64,000 nucleotides of DNA from Pachyseris speciosa (GCA_016490735.1 JAEMWC010000288.1:477501-541500), one strand, 5' to 3'; positions 47,166 through 57,382 are shown, counted from the first letter of the stretch. Notes: a model not told the origin generated them from the sequence alone. Made by a program: numbers and translations.

Positions 47166-47347
47166 TATTTAGCCAATGAAACCAGCCAAACAATGCAATT
47201 TGTCCCACCCCATCACCCCATTTGAAGAAAAGTGCACACAGTATATACCCAGGATGGCAGCGGCACGCGTGGGGGAAGAGGTGCTTGCCGATTATTACGG
47301 AGAAGCCGCGCCAGCGGTGGGAAACGTCGGCCCGCCCGCCCAAGCCG
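46925..47347. repeat. Left terminal inverted repeat
   Basis: 423 bp matching the reverse complement of 63,645-64,000 and beyond, at roughly 93-95% by eye. The inner edge is at CAAGCCG, after which the ends diverge. The outer ~240 bp is a palindrome. The inner ~95 bp is coding (leader beginning at 47,254). Confidence 0.9.
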
Positions 47348-47882
47348 AGATTAGAAATTCTGTTTCAATGGAGGAGTTTTGCTCCCCTGTATCTTTTTTT
47401 CCGATGAATGGGACCAGTTGGAAAATGAAAATTATATTGAGACAGAAGAGGAAAACTTGGAGAGAGAAAGGCAGCTGCAAGAAGCTCGTGAAGAAATGGA
47501 CCATTTGAACTCTCTTTGCAAATGCTGTTTTGTTCCTGAAGAGTTCTGTTCAGCCCAAAACGATTTAATATAATTCTTCCACCAGAGATCACAAGCAACC
47601 ACTTGGTTTGTGAACCCATTCTAAAAAATGTAATGAAAAAAAAAAAAATCAAAGAATGGGGAGAAATGGGTTGGGATGAGGTTAATGAAGTTATTCGTAT
47701 AGCCCCCGTTTGTGACAGAAAAAAAACGAATTACAAGAATATTAGTTTCAAGAAAATATGCACCATGTAACTTTAATGGGCTTTGTGACTTATGCCCCAA
47801 ACAAGGAGACAAAAAACACTATATTGAACCACCTTGGTTTTATCCTGAAGATTATGAAGAAGAATTCTTGAAATTATGGTGA
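47254..47882 (+). pseudogene. Left-end gene with TIR-encoded leader, unknown function
   Basis: It starts at ATG 47,254, just after GTATATACCC. The first ~31 codons lie in the terminal repeat (GEEVLADYYGEAAPA) and are nearly the same as the start of the polymerase gene at the other end. It then reads SMEEFCSPVSFF, an acidic helix (NENYIETEEENLERERQLQE), a Cys pair (LCKCC), and LPPEITSNHLVCEPILKNV. The end carries a Cys cluster (APCNFNGLCDLCPK) and finishes EEFLKLW. Frame breaks lie near 47,395 (T run), 47,555 and 47,720 (A run). About 207 codons in all. The cysteines suggest metal binding. No family recognised. Confidence 0.55.
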
Positions 47883-47913
47883 GAGACGTGAAAACATTTT
47901 TGTAAAGATATAT

Positions 47914-48342
47914 ATGGCGGCGGGCCAAATGAACAGAGTCGAGCGCGGTGTGACGGGTGTTAAGCAGACCGTTTCCACTGACTTTGTGTCACCATTGGAA
48001 TTTTTAATGAAACCAAATGAAAGGGGGATTTTAAACTTTTGGAGCCCCTTTATTTAACCTTTTACTTAGCATATCGTGCTCCATTAAAATTTTTGGGGAG
48101 GAAAAACAAGTTTGATAGAAAAAAATGTTAATGACTTGGATGCACTGGCGGACAAACACCGTGCAAATGACCCCTATGCGCAGTGTGATTGCCCATTTGC
48201 TGACGAATTTTTTCCTTTAAATGAGTACATTCAAAATAACCCAAAAGAACTAGATAAAGAAATTTATTTGCGTATTTTGAAAATTCAAATTAAATTTACT
48301 GAGGTTGTTATTGCAAGGCTTAACGAAGACACAAATAATTAG
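47914..48342 (+). pseudogene. Second left-end gene, unknown function
   Basis: It begins ATGGCGGCGGGCC at 47,914, within a TATATATGG start motif 31 bp after the previous gene. The first part (MAAGQMNRVERGVTGVKQTV) stays open to 48,057. The C-terminal part (48,112-48,342) reads NVNDLDALADKHRANDPYAQ and ends ARLNEDTNN. Two frame changes lie between 48,050 and 48,120. It has a CDCPFADEFFP motif with two cysteines. Soluble, no domain recognised. Confidence 0.45.
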
Positions 48343-48987
48343 CATATGAGACAGGAAGTTTGTTGGGGGATTCCCCTTTTTATTTAGTCATAATCTTGTT
48401 TTTGTTTTTTGCTTCTTTCATTGCTTCAACAAATTCAAAGGTAATTTGTCTTCCCTTTTTTTGCCAACCAGGCGTAAAAATGTCCAAGACAACAGATAAA
48501 ATCCCATGGACCAAGGCTATAATTGTGCCTTACATTTTTTTTCATAACTTTAAATGGTCATACACAAGCGCATGCGCAAACACATGAGTAAAAAAAAACC
48601 ACATACGTAAAAAATCAAAGCGTTTTCAAAATACATAGGAATTTGGAATAATACTAAATTAGTTCACATCTGGTGAAGTCTAGGGGGGTAGAGTTGGCCA
48701 CTACTGAACCCATTCGACGACTTGTGCAAATAAGTGAATTATGGAGTATAGGGGGATGTCTTCCAGTGGACAATACCCCTTGGGTGATCCCGCTCCGGCC
48801 TTACTGGTAACAGGGGGGTGCTCGGAGGCTAGGCAAGAACAGCTACCGAGCACCCCCCGACAAGGGTTTTGTTTTCTTTTTCGTGGCACGTCACGCAGTG
48901 TCACGCGTGACAGTAGTAACGCATTCTTGCCCAGAAGCTGAATTTCTTCAAGAAACAGGTAAAATCTCACATTTCCCCCCTCAAATT
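48343..48987. other. Intergenic stretch between convergent gene blocks
   Basis: No convincing gene. The 75-codon frame at 48,360-48,587 is hydrophobic but follows no start motif. The region contains a strong GC-rich hairpin at 48,813-48,858. It separates plus-strand left-end genes from minus-strand genes that end at 48,988, so it is the natural place for termination signals. Confidence 0.5.
48813..48858. other. GC-rich perfect hairpin
   Basis: GGGGGGTGCTCGG (48,813-48,825) pairs perfectly with CCGAGCACCCCCC (48,846-48,858) across a 20-nt loop. It stands out in AT-rich surroundings. Confidence 0.85.
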
Positions 48988-49667
48988 TTAGTTCAAAGCT
49001 GCGCTCGCTGCTAGTTTTTTTTTTATTAAATTCTCGCGAACCTCTTCCCTTATTTTTTTAAGGTCTTGTGGCGCCTGCGCTGGCTGTTTTTTTGCGAATT
49101 TTGCACGCAAAGCCTCTTTCATTTGGGCATAGCTTTTCATTTCATATGTTGCATGCTTGAACTCAATATCCGTTACCCGATTATCATCGAGTGCCTTGGA
49201 AACAAAAGCATTTATTGTGTCATGCTTTGCGGCAACCAAAGCACTCAGTCTGTTATGCTTATTAACTTTTGCTTCAAGGTTTTTGTTTACACTGGTCAAA
49301 ACAGTGGAAACCGCACCACAAACACCCCCCACAACACCGAGAGGAACACTGATCACAATTCCAACGCCAGTCAGTGCAGAGGCGACAGCTCCGGAAGCTA
49401 GAGGCGTCGTTGCGACTCCAAGACCAGCAACAGCATAGCTGCAGGCCTTTTGAGCCTTTTTGTATTTTTTTAGCACAACTCTGTAGTGCTCCGCCTCATC
49501 AGAAATCTGTTTTTCAATTTTGCTGAGCTCAGTAAGCCGAAAAGTTTCGGCATTGGAAGACTGGGATAAAGCGGTGAATACTGCTGTTCTGCCACACTTT
49601 CTGGTGGAGCAGAAGCCTCGGGGACAAATGACATCACATCCTCATTCGGCATGGCATAATTAACCAA
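48988..49667 (-). pseudogene. Conserved glycine-rich membrane/structural protein
   Basis: Starts at ATG 49,667 (MVNYAMPNEDVMSFVPEAS) with a proline-rich N-terminus. A frame break near 49,510 splits it from the main part. The main part has a basic helix (LKKYKKAQKA), a long small-residue hydrophobic segment (GVGIVISVPLGVVGGVCGAV) and charged helices ending with a lysine-rich tail. The hydrophobic core looks membrane-active. I recall similar proteins beside capsid genes in coral Polintons, but not their function. The gene lies 11 bp downstream of the penton-like gene, on the same strand. Confidence 0.55.
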
Positions 49668-49678
49668 ATTTTTTTTCT

Positions 49679-50354
49679 TTAAATTATCATCAACTCAAAG
49701 TAAAACCTTTGTCCTCGAAAATTAAACAGTTCCCCATTTTCATCTTTCACCGAAAGCGTCACACTGTTCACATGTTCACTCGTCGAAGCAGCGCGAAAGA
49801 CTTGCTGTTCGGGCGAACGATAGTTTATTGTTTGAAAAGCCTCACCCATGATGTCAAACTTGGCAAGCAGGTTTGTTTTCGCCCCATTCAACAAATTTTG
49901 GTCTTTGTCGACCAAATCACAGTACACAAAGAATACACTGGGCATGTTGATTTTGGTAATCAGTGTATCAGTATTAACAATTTCGGAGACGCCAAGAAAG
50001 TTCATCAAATTTTCGGAAAATTTAATTCTGTTTTCATTGCTTTTTAGAAACAAAAGGCAAGTGGGGCCATTTGCCTCAGCGGTCATTTTTGCATTAAGTT
50101 CCGAAAAAACCGAATTCAGGGTTTTTGCCAGACTTTTTGGTGTGTAATTACCTGGAGGAAACGGTTTTCCAACTTTGACTTGATTATGAAAATCCAACAA
50201 TTTAATTGTCCCTGATTTTTCCAAATCATTCCAAATCAAGCCAAGAATTGCAAAGCGAACAGGAAATAAGCTGGACATAATCAGCTTTCGGAACCTGTTC
50301 GTCGAAATAGACGGTGCACGGGTTGTCAGTTGTGGAAATGGTGATCACAACCAT
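49679..50354 (-). pseudogene. Minor capsid (penton-like) protein
   Basis: Likely start ATG at 50,354 (MVVITISTTDNPCTVYFDEQ). A frame break near 50,235 separates about 40 N-terminal codons from the 199-codon frame below. The C-terminal end STSEHVNSVTLSVKDENGEL followed by FNFRG and FYFEL is the signature I associate with the single jelly-roll penton proteins of Polintons and adintoviruses. In capsids it occupies the five-fold vertices. It is divergent to the gene at 50,407, with only 52 bp between their starts, a likely shared promoter. Confidence 0.65.
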
Positions 50355-50406
50355 TGTATTTCAAGGAAAGATAAACATGCAATTGAAAATATCACCTTTA
50401 CATAAG
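50355..50406. promoter_or_regulatory. Divergent promoter region
   Basis: 52 bp between the penton-like gene (minus) and the 50,407 gene (plus). AT-rich, must serve both starts if the gene models are right. Confidence 0.35.
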
Positions 50407-51825
50407 ATGGCAAATCTTTTTCAGTGGATGCAAACGCCAGAGGCTCGCCAAATTGCGAAAAGTGCGCAAGCTAAGGCATGGGGGTCTTTTCTGGCAAAAT
50501 ACCCACATGCCGACAAGAGCAAATTTGAGGCCACCGTTGATTTTACACCCGACCACAAGGCAACAGCGGAAGTTCTGTACAAAGCAGGGCCCGGCTATCT
50601 GAAAAGTGTATTTGGTTCAGACAGCAAATATTGGCCCCAGGCAATGAAAGAGGCTCTGGGATTAAATGCTGCTGGCCATGGGGCAGGGTTTCCACCACAG
50701 CTTTCCGTTTTTTTAAAAAAACCGCCGCAGACAATCCCAGCGGTAGATTTCACAGAAAAAATTCAATCGCAGATTGGCGAAAAGCTGAACGGTTTGCAAA
50801 AATTTACGTCACACCCACAGACTTTTTTCACAACACAGTACAACCAGATTTTTAAAGACTCAAAGATTACATTCAACACATCAAAAGTTGTCAGGAAATG
50901 GTTCGGTGGCCCACACATGGGGTCTTGGCCTCAACAGCTGAACTTTGCGTTTTGGTGTGCAACAGGCTGCGGCATTTCAAGAGAGATTTTCACTGGGGAC
51001 GTTTTGGGGAATGCCACAGGATCTGAGCAGCTCCGCTCCTTTTATCTCTTTCATGTTTATTTCACAACAAGGCGAATTCTTTTCGAGATGGGCGGTATTC
51101 AAAGCATAAGCTCTCTGCCCGACGGCCCCAATTTCAACCAAAAGGATAACAAATACGACAAGGCTTCTTTCAGAAGGATTTGCGCAGAATTCGGTGTTAA
51201 TCCAAGCTCAGACTTTCGTTTCACACACGGGTCAAAACCACGGCCTCGGATATGTATTCATTCAGTACGACAACGGCGACTTTGCGCAAAAGCTCTGGCA
51301 GTACCCCACACCTCTTTCAAACCCATCGAATCAAAGGTTTTCAGACCAAAGTGGTGCCAACACAGGGGAAGACGGCGGCAACGTTCTTCAGACAAACAGT
51401 TTGAGTATTTTGTGCCGGATTTCGCGCACGGGATAACTCAGGCCGGCATGGCGCGCCTGAACCAGTCAATAGAAGCGTTTGCTTATTGCATTCTCGGCGC
51501 CCAGGTAAATGTAAGAAGCAGCATTCATGGAAAAGGCGGCTGAGCCAAGGAGGCGCAAAGAGAATTCTTTATTCTTATGGAGGACGCCATCCATACACCC
51601 GACATTTCGAAGAGCGTTCAGCGCTATCAGCTTGCTGTGGACCAAGCAAAGGTTCGTCTAAATCTGGCAGTGGCGCCTGGGTGCTGGCTGATGCCGTCGA
51701 ATATGGTTCTGAACTCAGGAAGCGTGGTTGGTTACAGCAACAAGCTCAAGGAAGCCAGGCCGGGAATGAAACTTGGGGTAAACAATGATGTAAATCAAGG
51801 GACAAAAAAGCAGCCCTTCACCTGA
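50407..51825 (+). pseudogene. Large conserved structural-type protein, unknown function
   Basis: Starts MANLFQWMQTPEARQIAKSA, about 470 codons. Conserved-looking blocks are VLYKAGPGYLKSVFG, TSHPQTFFTTQYNQ, FGGPHMGSWPQQLNFAFWC, GCGISREI and NQSIEAFAYCILGAQVNV. Two compensating frame changes bracket 51,215-51,395, where the sensible sequence (GQNHGLGYVFIQYDNGDFAQ) lies in another frame. An in-frame TGA at 51,541 then splits off the last 94 codons (MEDAIHTPDISKSVQRYQLA). I remember this as a hallmark hypothetical protein of coral Polintons. It has no catalytic motif visible to me. Confidence 0.6.
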
Positions 51826-52094
51826 TGGCGGGCGGACCCTCAAAGGTAAATCCATCAAACAGCCATCCTTCAAACCCAATTCACAAGGAGGCAATGAAAG
51901 CCCAAAACCCAACAAAAGCATCATCGCCACCACCAAACTTAAATGAAACACCCAAATCATCGGAGGAAGAACCAACCTCGCAGGAGGATTCAACCCACAA
52001 CGTGAACAAAATTGTTGTCGTGATAGGCGCCCTTGTGCTTGCTGGGGTGGTGTTCTTTTCAATGGGGCGCCGCAAAACTAGCGATTCTTCTTAA
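51825..52094 (+). CDS. Small single-pass membrane protein
   Basis: 89 codons, intact. The ATG overlaps the TGA of the preceding gene (TGATG), as in tightly packed viral gene pairs. The N-terminal half is proline/serine/asparagine rich. One membrane helix (KIVVVIGALVLAGVVFFSMG) lies near the C-terminus, followed by a short basic tail. It ends tail-to-tail with the minus-strand gene below, overlapping by 17 bp. Confidence 0.6.
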   Translation: MAGGPSKVNPSNSHPSNPIHKEAMKAQNPTKASSPPPNLNETPKSSEEEPTSQEDSTHNVNKIVVVIGALVLAGVVFFSMGRRKTSDSS

Positions 52095-53507
52095 CATACC
52101 TCTCCACCAGAAAAGCAACCACAGCCAGAATAATCAGCGAAGTGTGCTCGGCAAGAAAACCGATGGCTTCGCCGGCTGTTTTGAAAAGGAAAGAAACAAT
52201 CGAGCCGATCAGACCGGGCAAAAGCGAAGCTGTTTTTTTGGCCAATTTCTTTCAGCCCATTTCCCAGTCCTTTCCCCTAGGCTTTCAAACAGTTGGTGAT
52301 GGCGCCAATCACAGCGCCAATCGTGACACCAGCCGCAAGAACAATCGCTGTGATGGTAACGCCGTACTTTTTGAAAATTGATTTCACCCTCTCACGTAGC
52401 GGAGGCTCGCCTTCTATTTCTGCAATCTGTGTTTGCAAACGCGCGAGCTCTTCTTCATTTTCCGCCACTCTTTCTCGTGCAGCCTCTTTTTCAAAAGGCG
52501 AGGCATCGGGGTCATTGATTATTCCTTTATCTTCACCAATTTTCTTCTGAATCTCAGCTTCTTGTGCTGTTAAGACGATTTTCCAATTCAGCGGTTTGTT
52601 CCCTCATTTTGGCGAGTTTTGCTCTTTTTTCTTCAATTTTTTTCCCACACTTTCTTTGGTTTTGTTTTGTTTTCGGATTTCCTCAATTCTTTTTTTCTCA
52701 TCAGCAATGTCTTTTTTAAGATTCTTTTCCAAGATTTTTTTCCTTTCGATTTCAGATCGGTTTTCCACTGCAGAACCAACCCCATCTTCCAACTGTTCAC
52801 GTTGAGACTTTGTTTTTTCAAGATTGTTTTCAAGTTTTTGCAGATTTTGTTTTCGTCTATCAAGATCTGCATAAACTTTTTGGGCCTCTCTTAACAGCCT
52901 CTTTTCTTCATCCAAATCCTGCTGAGCTTTTCGGGTTTTTTGTTTGTTTTCCTCTATTAAATCTTCCGCCTTGGGTCCCAGAAGTTTTTCATTTTGCCCC
53001 AAAAAGCTGGAAGAAAAGTCTAAGCCGCTTCCCTTTTTAATAATAATTTTAGGGCCGGACTTCCCACCTTTTGGTCCAACAACGATGACATCATTTTCCC
53101 CACCCGCGCTATTCTCCACACCCCCCGTTCCAATTCGTTTAAGCAGATTATCGCTAACCTGTGGGTAGCGCCTTTTAATGAACATTATTACACCAGTGGG
53201 GGTTGTTGGCTCTTCTTCTCTTACAAAACCAAAAACCGAATCCCTTAATCTGCTAAGACTGTCCCCCCGATTTATTAAACCCTTCTAATAAATTGGAAGT
53301 TTCATCATAAGATGTGTCCGGCAGCCCACTCGTTTCTTGCAAATGAGTCCACGTCGGAATTTCTTCACCACCATGATAAGGTGTAGATGTGTATCCGGGC
53401 TGATAAAAGGGCTGCGTTCTGTTAACTTCTTTTTCGTCATCATCATCATCTTTCTCATCCAATAAAGGATCGAGATAACTATCGTCGGGTACGCCACCCT
53501 CTGCCAT
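52078..53507 (-). pseudogene. Coiled-coil virion-type protein with C-terminal membrane helices
   Basis: Starts ATG 53,507 (MAEGGVPDDSYLDPLLDEKD) with an acidic run, then a proline/tyrosine-rich segment. After a frame break near 53,258 it continues through EEEPTTPTGV into FIKRRYPQVSDNLLKRIGTG (53,185-53,130), then long charged coiled coil (to 52,604). After breaks near 52,590 and 52,555 it reads NEEELARLQTQIAEIEGE, a hydrophobic helix (VTITAIVLAAGVTIGAVIGA), and after another break near 52,295 a second helix, ending ERYVKKNR. I therefore treat the separate open frames as one gene of roughly 470 codons. The frame changes fall in short homopolymers. Function unknown. The location beside the capsid gene suggests a virion component. 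Confidence 0.55.
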
Positions 53508-53565
53508 TGTGTTAATATATTTTTAATTTATTTTCCAATTGAATTTTTAAACTCCATATTATATC
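53508..53565. promoter_or_regulatory. Divergent promoter for the capsid and coiled-coil genes
   Basis: 58 bp, nearly all A/T, between ATG 53,507 (minus) and ATG 53,566 (plus). It contains AATATATT toward one gene and ATATTATATC immediately before the other. Confidence 0.5.
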
Positions 53566-55317
53566 ATGGCCGCGTTTGACCTTCTTCCGTCGTACAAGGA
53601 AAAAATCCAAAACGCCATGAAAGCCGAGCGCATGGTTAATCGAATAACATTTGAAAAAAGTGAAGCCAGCCCCGGCGAGACTCTTTATGTTTCAGTTCCC
53701 AAACTCAATGAAAACGAGGTCCTCGTCCCAGGCTCTCTTTCCCTGCTGTTCAACATTGATTTAACGGGCGGCCACGCCAACAACCATCTCGTGCAAAACG
53801 TCTCGCGTGCGCTGGTTGACCAGCTGGTCGTGAGGTACGAGGGCACCATTCTGCAGGACACGGTCGGCTACGGTATTTACAAAATCTGGGAGGACCTTTT
53901 CCTTTCCCAGGAGGAGCGGGACAACATGCTGCTAGAGGACATCCAGAGCGATAACCTTAAACAAGGACACTGCCTATAAAAGGGATAGCTCCTCCCCTCT
54001 TTGACACGCAATTTCTGCTTGAACGGCTTTATTCAATGGCTTGTTTTCACGTTACGCCATCGCCGCCACGTTGGAGGACGTAAACAATAGATCTCTCATT
54101 AGCTCCTTCGTCCACCCGCATTTGCACGTTTCACCATTGTTACCTGTGTCTCCAGAGATCGGCTGCAAACCACCTATATTATCGGACCCAGTGAGCAAGA
54201 AGAAGGGAAGCCAGTAATATAGAAGAAGGATATATAATGGGAAGTGCCTCCATCATTCTCAGTCGAAATTACTCAATTCTGGTCACTAAAGTTGGAAAAC
54301 CTGAAGTTTAACTTTCATTTTGTGCGAATGCAATAAATTTTGAATTTCTCGTACCAACAAATTTGAATTTGGCGCCACAGATGTTCGCGGGTCGACGTCT
54401 AGAATGAAATGACTGACGGATCGCCCAGTCCAACGTTCCTTATATAGGCAGTGTCCGTGTTTAACAAGATTCGCTCAGATGCCGGCGACAAGCCAACCTC
54501 GAGTGTCGCTGCTGAAACCAAACTAGAGAGCATCTACAAGAACAAATACCGCATCCGGCTAGACCACCAGATCCTCTCTGACCACGAAATCTTTTACCCC
54601 CAAGCTCTTTACAACAACCTTGTGTTCGAACTTACCCTCGCAAGTGCTGATAATGTCCTGGAAGGCTCAGACACGACAAAACTGAAATACAAGCTGACAA
54701 ATATCCAGATCGAGTACGAAATGATTCGAAGTGAAGATTTGGCCAAAGAGGTTGTGAATGCTTATGCCTCGGGGACTGAGTTCCTTTATGACCATGTGCA
54801 TCGGGAAGAGGTTGTTTCATTTGCAAAGAATTCCACAACGCGTGTAAACCTACGCGTCAACCCACAAAGAAGGTCTTTGAAAGGTATTCTTCTCCTTTTC
54901 ATCGAACCTTACACCTCGGGTGCCAGGGACTCGGAAAAGTTTTTCAACCCCGACATCAAAAAAGTAAGCGTCACGGTTAACGGCGCGCCCAACCGGCTGT
55001 ACAATAACGGCCTCGATGGTAAGGACATTTGGGAGGAAGTCGGGCGCTTTTTCATGAAAAAGACGAACAAAACACAACACATGAATTTGACGAAGTTTTA
55101 CACAGGCGACCGCTTCGGGCTTCTAATTGACTTGCGTTCAATGGCATCCCAGGAAATGCAGGGGAGCGGGGTGAGGCTTGTAAACACGAAGGACGGGGTA
55201 CAGCTTGAGATCGAGCGGACCGCCGGCGGATCTGGAAACGTCAACTGCCATGTTTTCACAATCAGCGACTCGCAGTTCAACGTATTGGGCCGGCAATTGG
55301 AATCTGTGCAATACTAA
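53566..55317 (+). pseudogene. Major capsid protein (double jelly-roll), interrupted by a transposon
   Basis: The N-terminal part (53,566-53,960) starts MAAFDLLPSYKEKIQNAMKA and includes VPGSLSLLFNIDLTGGHANN and VSRALVDQLVVRYEGTILQD. The C-terminal part (54,461-55,317) includes YRIRLDHQILSDHEIFYPQA, LKYKLTNIQIEYEMI, RSLKGILLLFIEPYTSG and a C-terminal NVNCHVFTISDSQF. This matches the hexon-like protein of Polintons/adintoviruses. The only break is a 500-bp TTAA transposon. The length removed on precise loss (504 bp with one TTAA) is a multiple of three, and both sides are in the same frame, so the gene was open when it was hit. About 415 codons without the insert, somewhat short of the larger hexons. 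Confidence 0.88.
53961..54460. mobile_element. 500-bp DNA transposon flanked by TTAA inside the capsid gene
   Basis: TTAA at 53,957-53,960 and 54,461-54,464. The ends ACAAGGACACTGCCTATA and the reverse complement of TATAGGCAGTGTCCGTGT are inverted repeats with one mismatch in about 18. No coding capacity. Its TIRs differ from those of the two TTAA elements in the host part, so it is a third family. It inserted after the Polinton. Confidence 0.88.
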
Positions 55318-55320
55318 TAT

Positions 55321-55922
55321 ATGGACCCGGATAACATTCCCTTCCACGCCCTCAACGTGGGGCCGACAAACTCAGGCAAAACAAGGTTCGTGGTTGACCA
55401 GCTCAGAGGCCCTTTCCGCGGCAAGTTCGACTTCATCGTGCTTATTTGCTCAAGGTTCGCTCACAACAAGACCCTCTTCCGACTTGGGGAAAAAGACCCT
55501 CGGTGTATGTGATAATTTGTGAGCAGCACGAGGTGGAAGTTTGGTTGAAGATCGTGACTTTTGTTTTTGAGGGGACCAACACCCTCATAATCCTTGACGA
55601 CTGCGCCGCCTCGAAAGAGGTAAAAAAACGCACAGGCCAGCTGGTGCATCTCGCCTTTTCTGGAAGGCACATGGAAATCAGCGTGTGGGTGCTGACCCAA
55701 AAGTACACTAGCATAACCACGTCTTTCCGGGAAAACGTCGCGGCGGTCGTTCTTTTTTACAACCCCTCGGGCAAGACCATGAAATACATATTTGAGGACT
55801 ATGCAGGCGATTTGCCCTTGGAGGAGTACAAGAGCATGATTTCAAAGCTGAAAGAGCGAAAGTTTTCTTTCCTTGTGTTCTCGCTGCGGCACCCCTTCGG
55901 AGTGCGGTTGTTTTCGAATTAA
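55321..55922 (+). pseudogene. Genome-packaging ATPase (FtsK/HerA-type)
   Basis: ATG 55,321 follows the capsid stop by three bases within AATATATGG. Walker A is GPTNSGKT near residue 14, Walker B is TLIILDDCAAS near 55,585. A conserved QKYTSI stretch follows, with Gln in the sensor position, and then SFRENVAAVVLFYNPSGKTM. The first 60 codons and the rest lie in different frames, changing near 55,500 by a single base. The gene drives viral DNA into the capsid in related systems. The order capsid then ATPase fits other Polintons. About 200 residues, usual for the family. Confidence 0.85.
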
Positions 55923-55943
55923 AAAAAGAAGCTGAATATAGCA

Positions 55944-56510
55944 ATGGCTGAAGAGCAGCAGGCAATGGCAGAAGTTATGGACATGCTGGAAGCAGAAGCA
56001 ACGGGCGCGCCTGCCGGTGGTGCCCTGACTTTGGCCTCCCCTGGTGCTGATATCCCTGCTCTACGCGAGCAGCTGGCTGTTCTGGTAACGACGGGTAAGA
56101 CCAAGGAGGCTATCGGCGTCCAGCTAACGCAAGATAAGGTGAAGCGCCTCTCCGACAAAGATGTCGAAAAGTTTTTCAAAAGGTATGAATCTTACGTGGG
56201 CTCGAAGACAACCGAAAGTTTGATCGACGGCTTCATTTTTCTTGTGACCAGGGCCGCTGGGTCGGTCGTCAAAATAAAAGACATTGAGGCTTACCAAAAA
56301 GACATAAAAGAAGACTACATAATCACAAAAGAGCTCTCCTGCTTGGCTGGCAACATTGCTTTGAAGGTTGGCCGTTGGCTTGTTGTCACCAACACGGTGC
56401 TGATCACCGCAAAACACATTAATTTTACCGGCTCAGAAGATGTGCAGCATGAGCCAGTGGTAACTGAACAAGTTTCTGAGCAATCCTTAGCAACTGCTGA
56501 CAATTACTAA
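55944..56510 (+). CDS. Conserved hypothetical protein
   Basis: 188 codons, intact, starting MAEEQQAMAEVMDMLEAEAT 21 bp after the ATPase. It has an alanine/glycine-rich N-terminus, a helical middle (KVKRLSDKDVEKFFKRYESY) and a region from 56,215 with IDGFIFLVTRAAGSVVKI and CLAGNIALKVGRWLVVTN. No known domain. One of the few unbroken genes of the element, in the plus-strand capsid operon-like block. Confidence 0.6.
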   Translation: MAEEQQAMAEVMDMLEAEATGAPAGGALTLASPGADIPALREQLAVLVTTGKTKEAIGVQLTQDKVKRLSDKDVEKFFKRYESYVGSKTTESLIDGFIFLVTRAAGSVVKIKDIEAYQKDIKEDYIITKELSCLAGNIALKVGRWLVVTNTVLITAKHINFTGSEDVQHEPVVTEQVSEQSLATADNY

Positions 56511-56578
56511 GCAACTGCTGACTATTGCTCATTATTTTTCAAGCAAATTGAACTTTTCTCTTGTAGTATATCTTTACA

Positions 56579-57095
56579 ACGGCGGACGCACAACCTCAAG
56601 CACCAGCGGCAGAACCGCAAGCCCCACCGCCACCCAGTGGACAACTCACTTCGACTGTCCCAAAAACAGAACGAAAAAAGACCCCAAACGGCAGGCTGCG
56701 GGCAAGGCAGTGGCTGAAAAAACGCGGCAGGCTCGAGAAGCACAGAAAAAGGAAAATGAAGATTTAAAGGCCAAAATTGCAAAATATGAAAAAAAAAAAA
56801 AAAAAAAAAGGAGCCGCAGATGCTGCTTCCGCCACCACAGTGCAGGAAGCTGCGAGTGCTAGTCCCAAAGACACAAGCTCGATTTCTTTAGGTACCGTTC
56901 TGGCTGTGGGTGGGCTTATTATTGGGGCGGCAGGCGTTTATTATCAGCGTCAAGCGATACAAGAAAGGCTTCAGCTTTTGGCTCCACGAAAAAAGGAAAG
57001 CGCCCCGAGCCCGCCTACTGTTGCCAGCGAGCCCGCCCCCACGCCGCAGAAGAAAGGGGGGATCAGGAAAATGGATTCATTTTCTTTTAAGGTTT
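56579..57095 (+). pseudogene. Basic proline-rich protein with one membrane helix
   Basis: The expected start after GTAGTATATC reads ACGGCGGAC, whereas other genes of the element start ATGGC, so the start codon seems to have mutated from ATG to ACG (56,579). The N-terminus is proline/alanine rich (QPQAPAAEPQAPPPPSG). After a frame change near 56,700 it is a lysine/glutamate helix (ENEDLKAKIAKYEKK). A run of 20 A (56,789-56,808) causes a second shift. A membrane helix (SLGTVLAVGGLIIGAAGVYY) and a basic proline-rich tail follow. The 3' limit is uncertain, near the TATATATATGG of the next gene. Confidence 0.45.
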
Positions 57096-57111
57096 GCAAG
57101 CAGGTATATAT

Positions 57112-57304
57112 ATGGCGTTGTGCCCAGTTTTCATTTTATGCCGGCTTTGTTTTGGCGACCAGTGTGGCTTTTATGGCGGCTTATATGGCTGTTAATATAG
57201 AAGAAGCTTTTAAAGAAGGCTTTGATTGTGCGGTTGAGGCTATGGGCAATCATCAGAATAGTTATGATGGCAAAAAATGCGAGATTGAGTTTAAAAAAGA
57301 TTGA
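57112..57304 (+). pseudogene. Small membrane protein
   Basis: ATG 57,112 lies in GTATATATATGGC, the start motif of this element. The frame changes within about six codons, and the sensible sequence then reads FSFYAGFVLATSVAFMAAYM, EEAFKEGFDCAVEAMGNHQN and CEIEFKKD to the TGA at 57,302. One hydrophobic helix and two cysteines. Alternatively it is the end of the previous gene, but the start motif favours a separate gene. Confidence 0.45.
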
Positions 57305-57382
57305 GGTGATAAAATAATTTATATTTAAACTTTCAGGCTTTTTTATATTGGCATATCTGACAATAAGCTTGTCAAAACGTTC

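Noticed and set aside
48360..48587. 75-codon hydrophobic frame in the Polinton gap
   Set aside because: No start motif of the element, no matching neighbour, and mostly low-complexity T-rich sequence.
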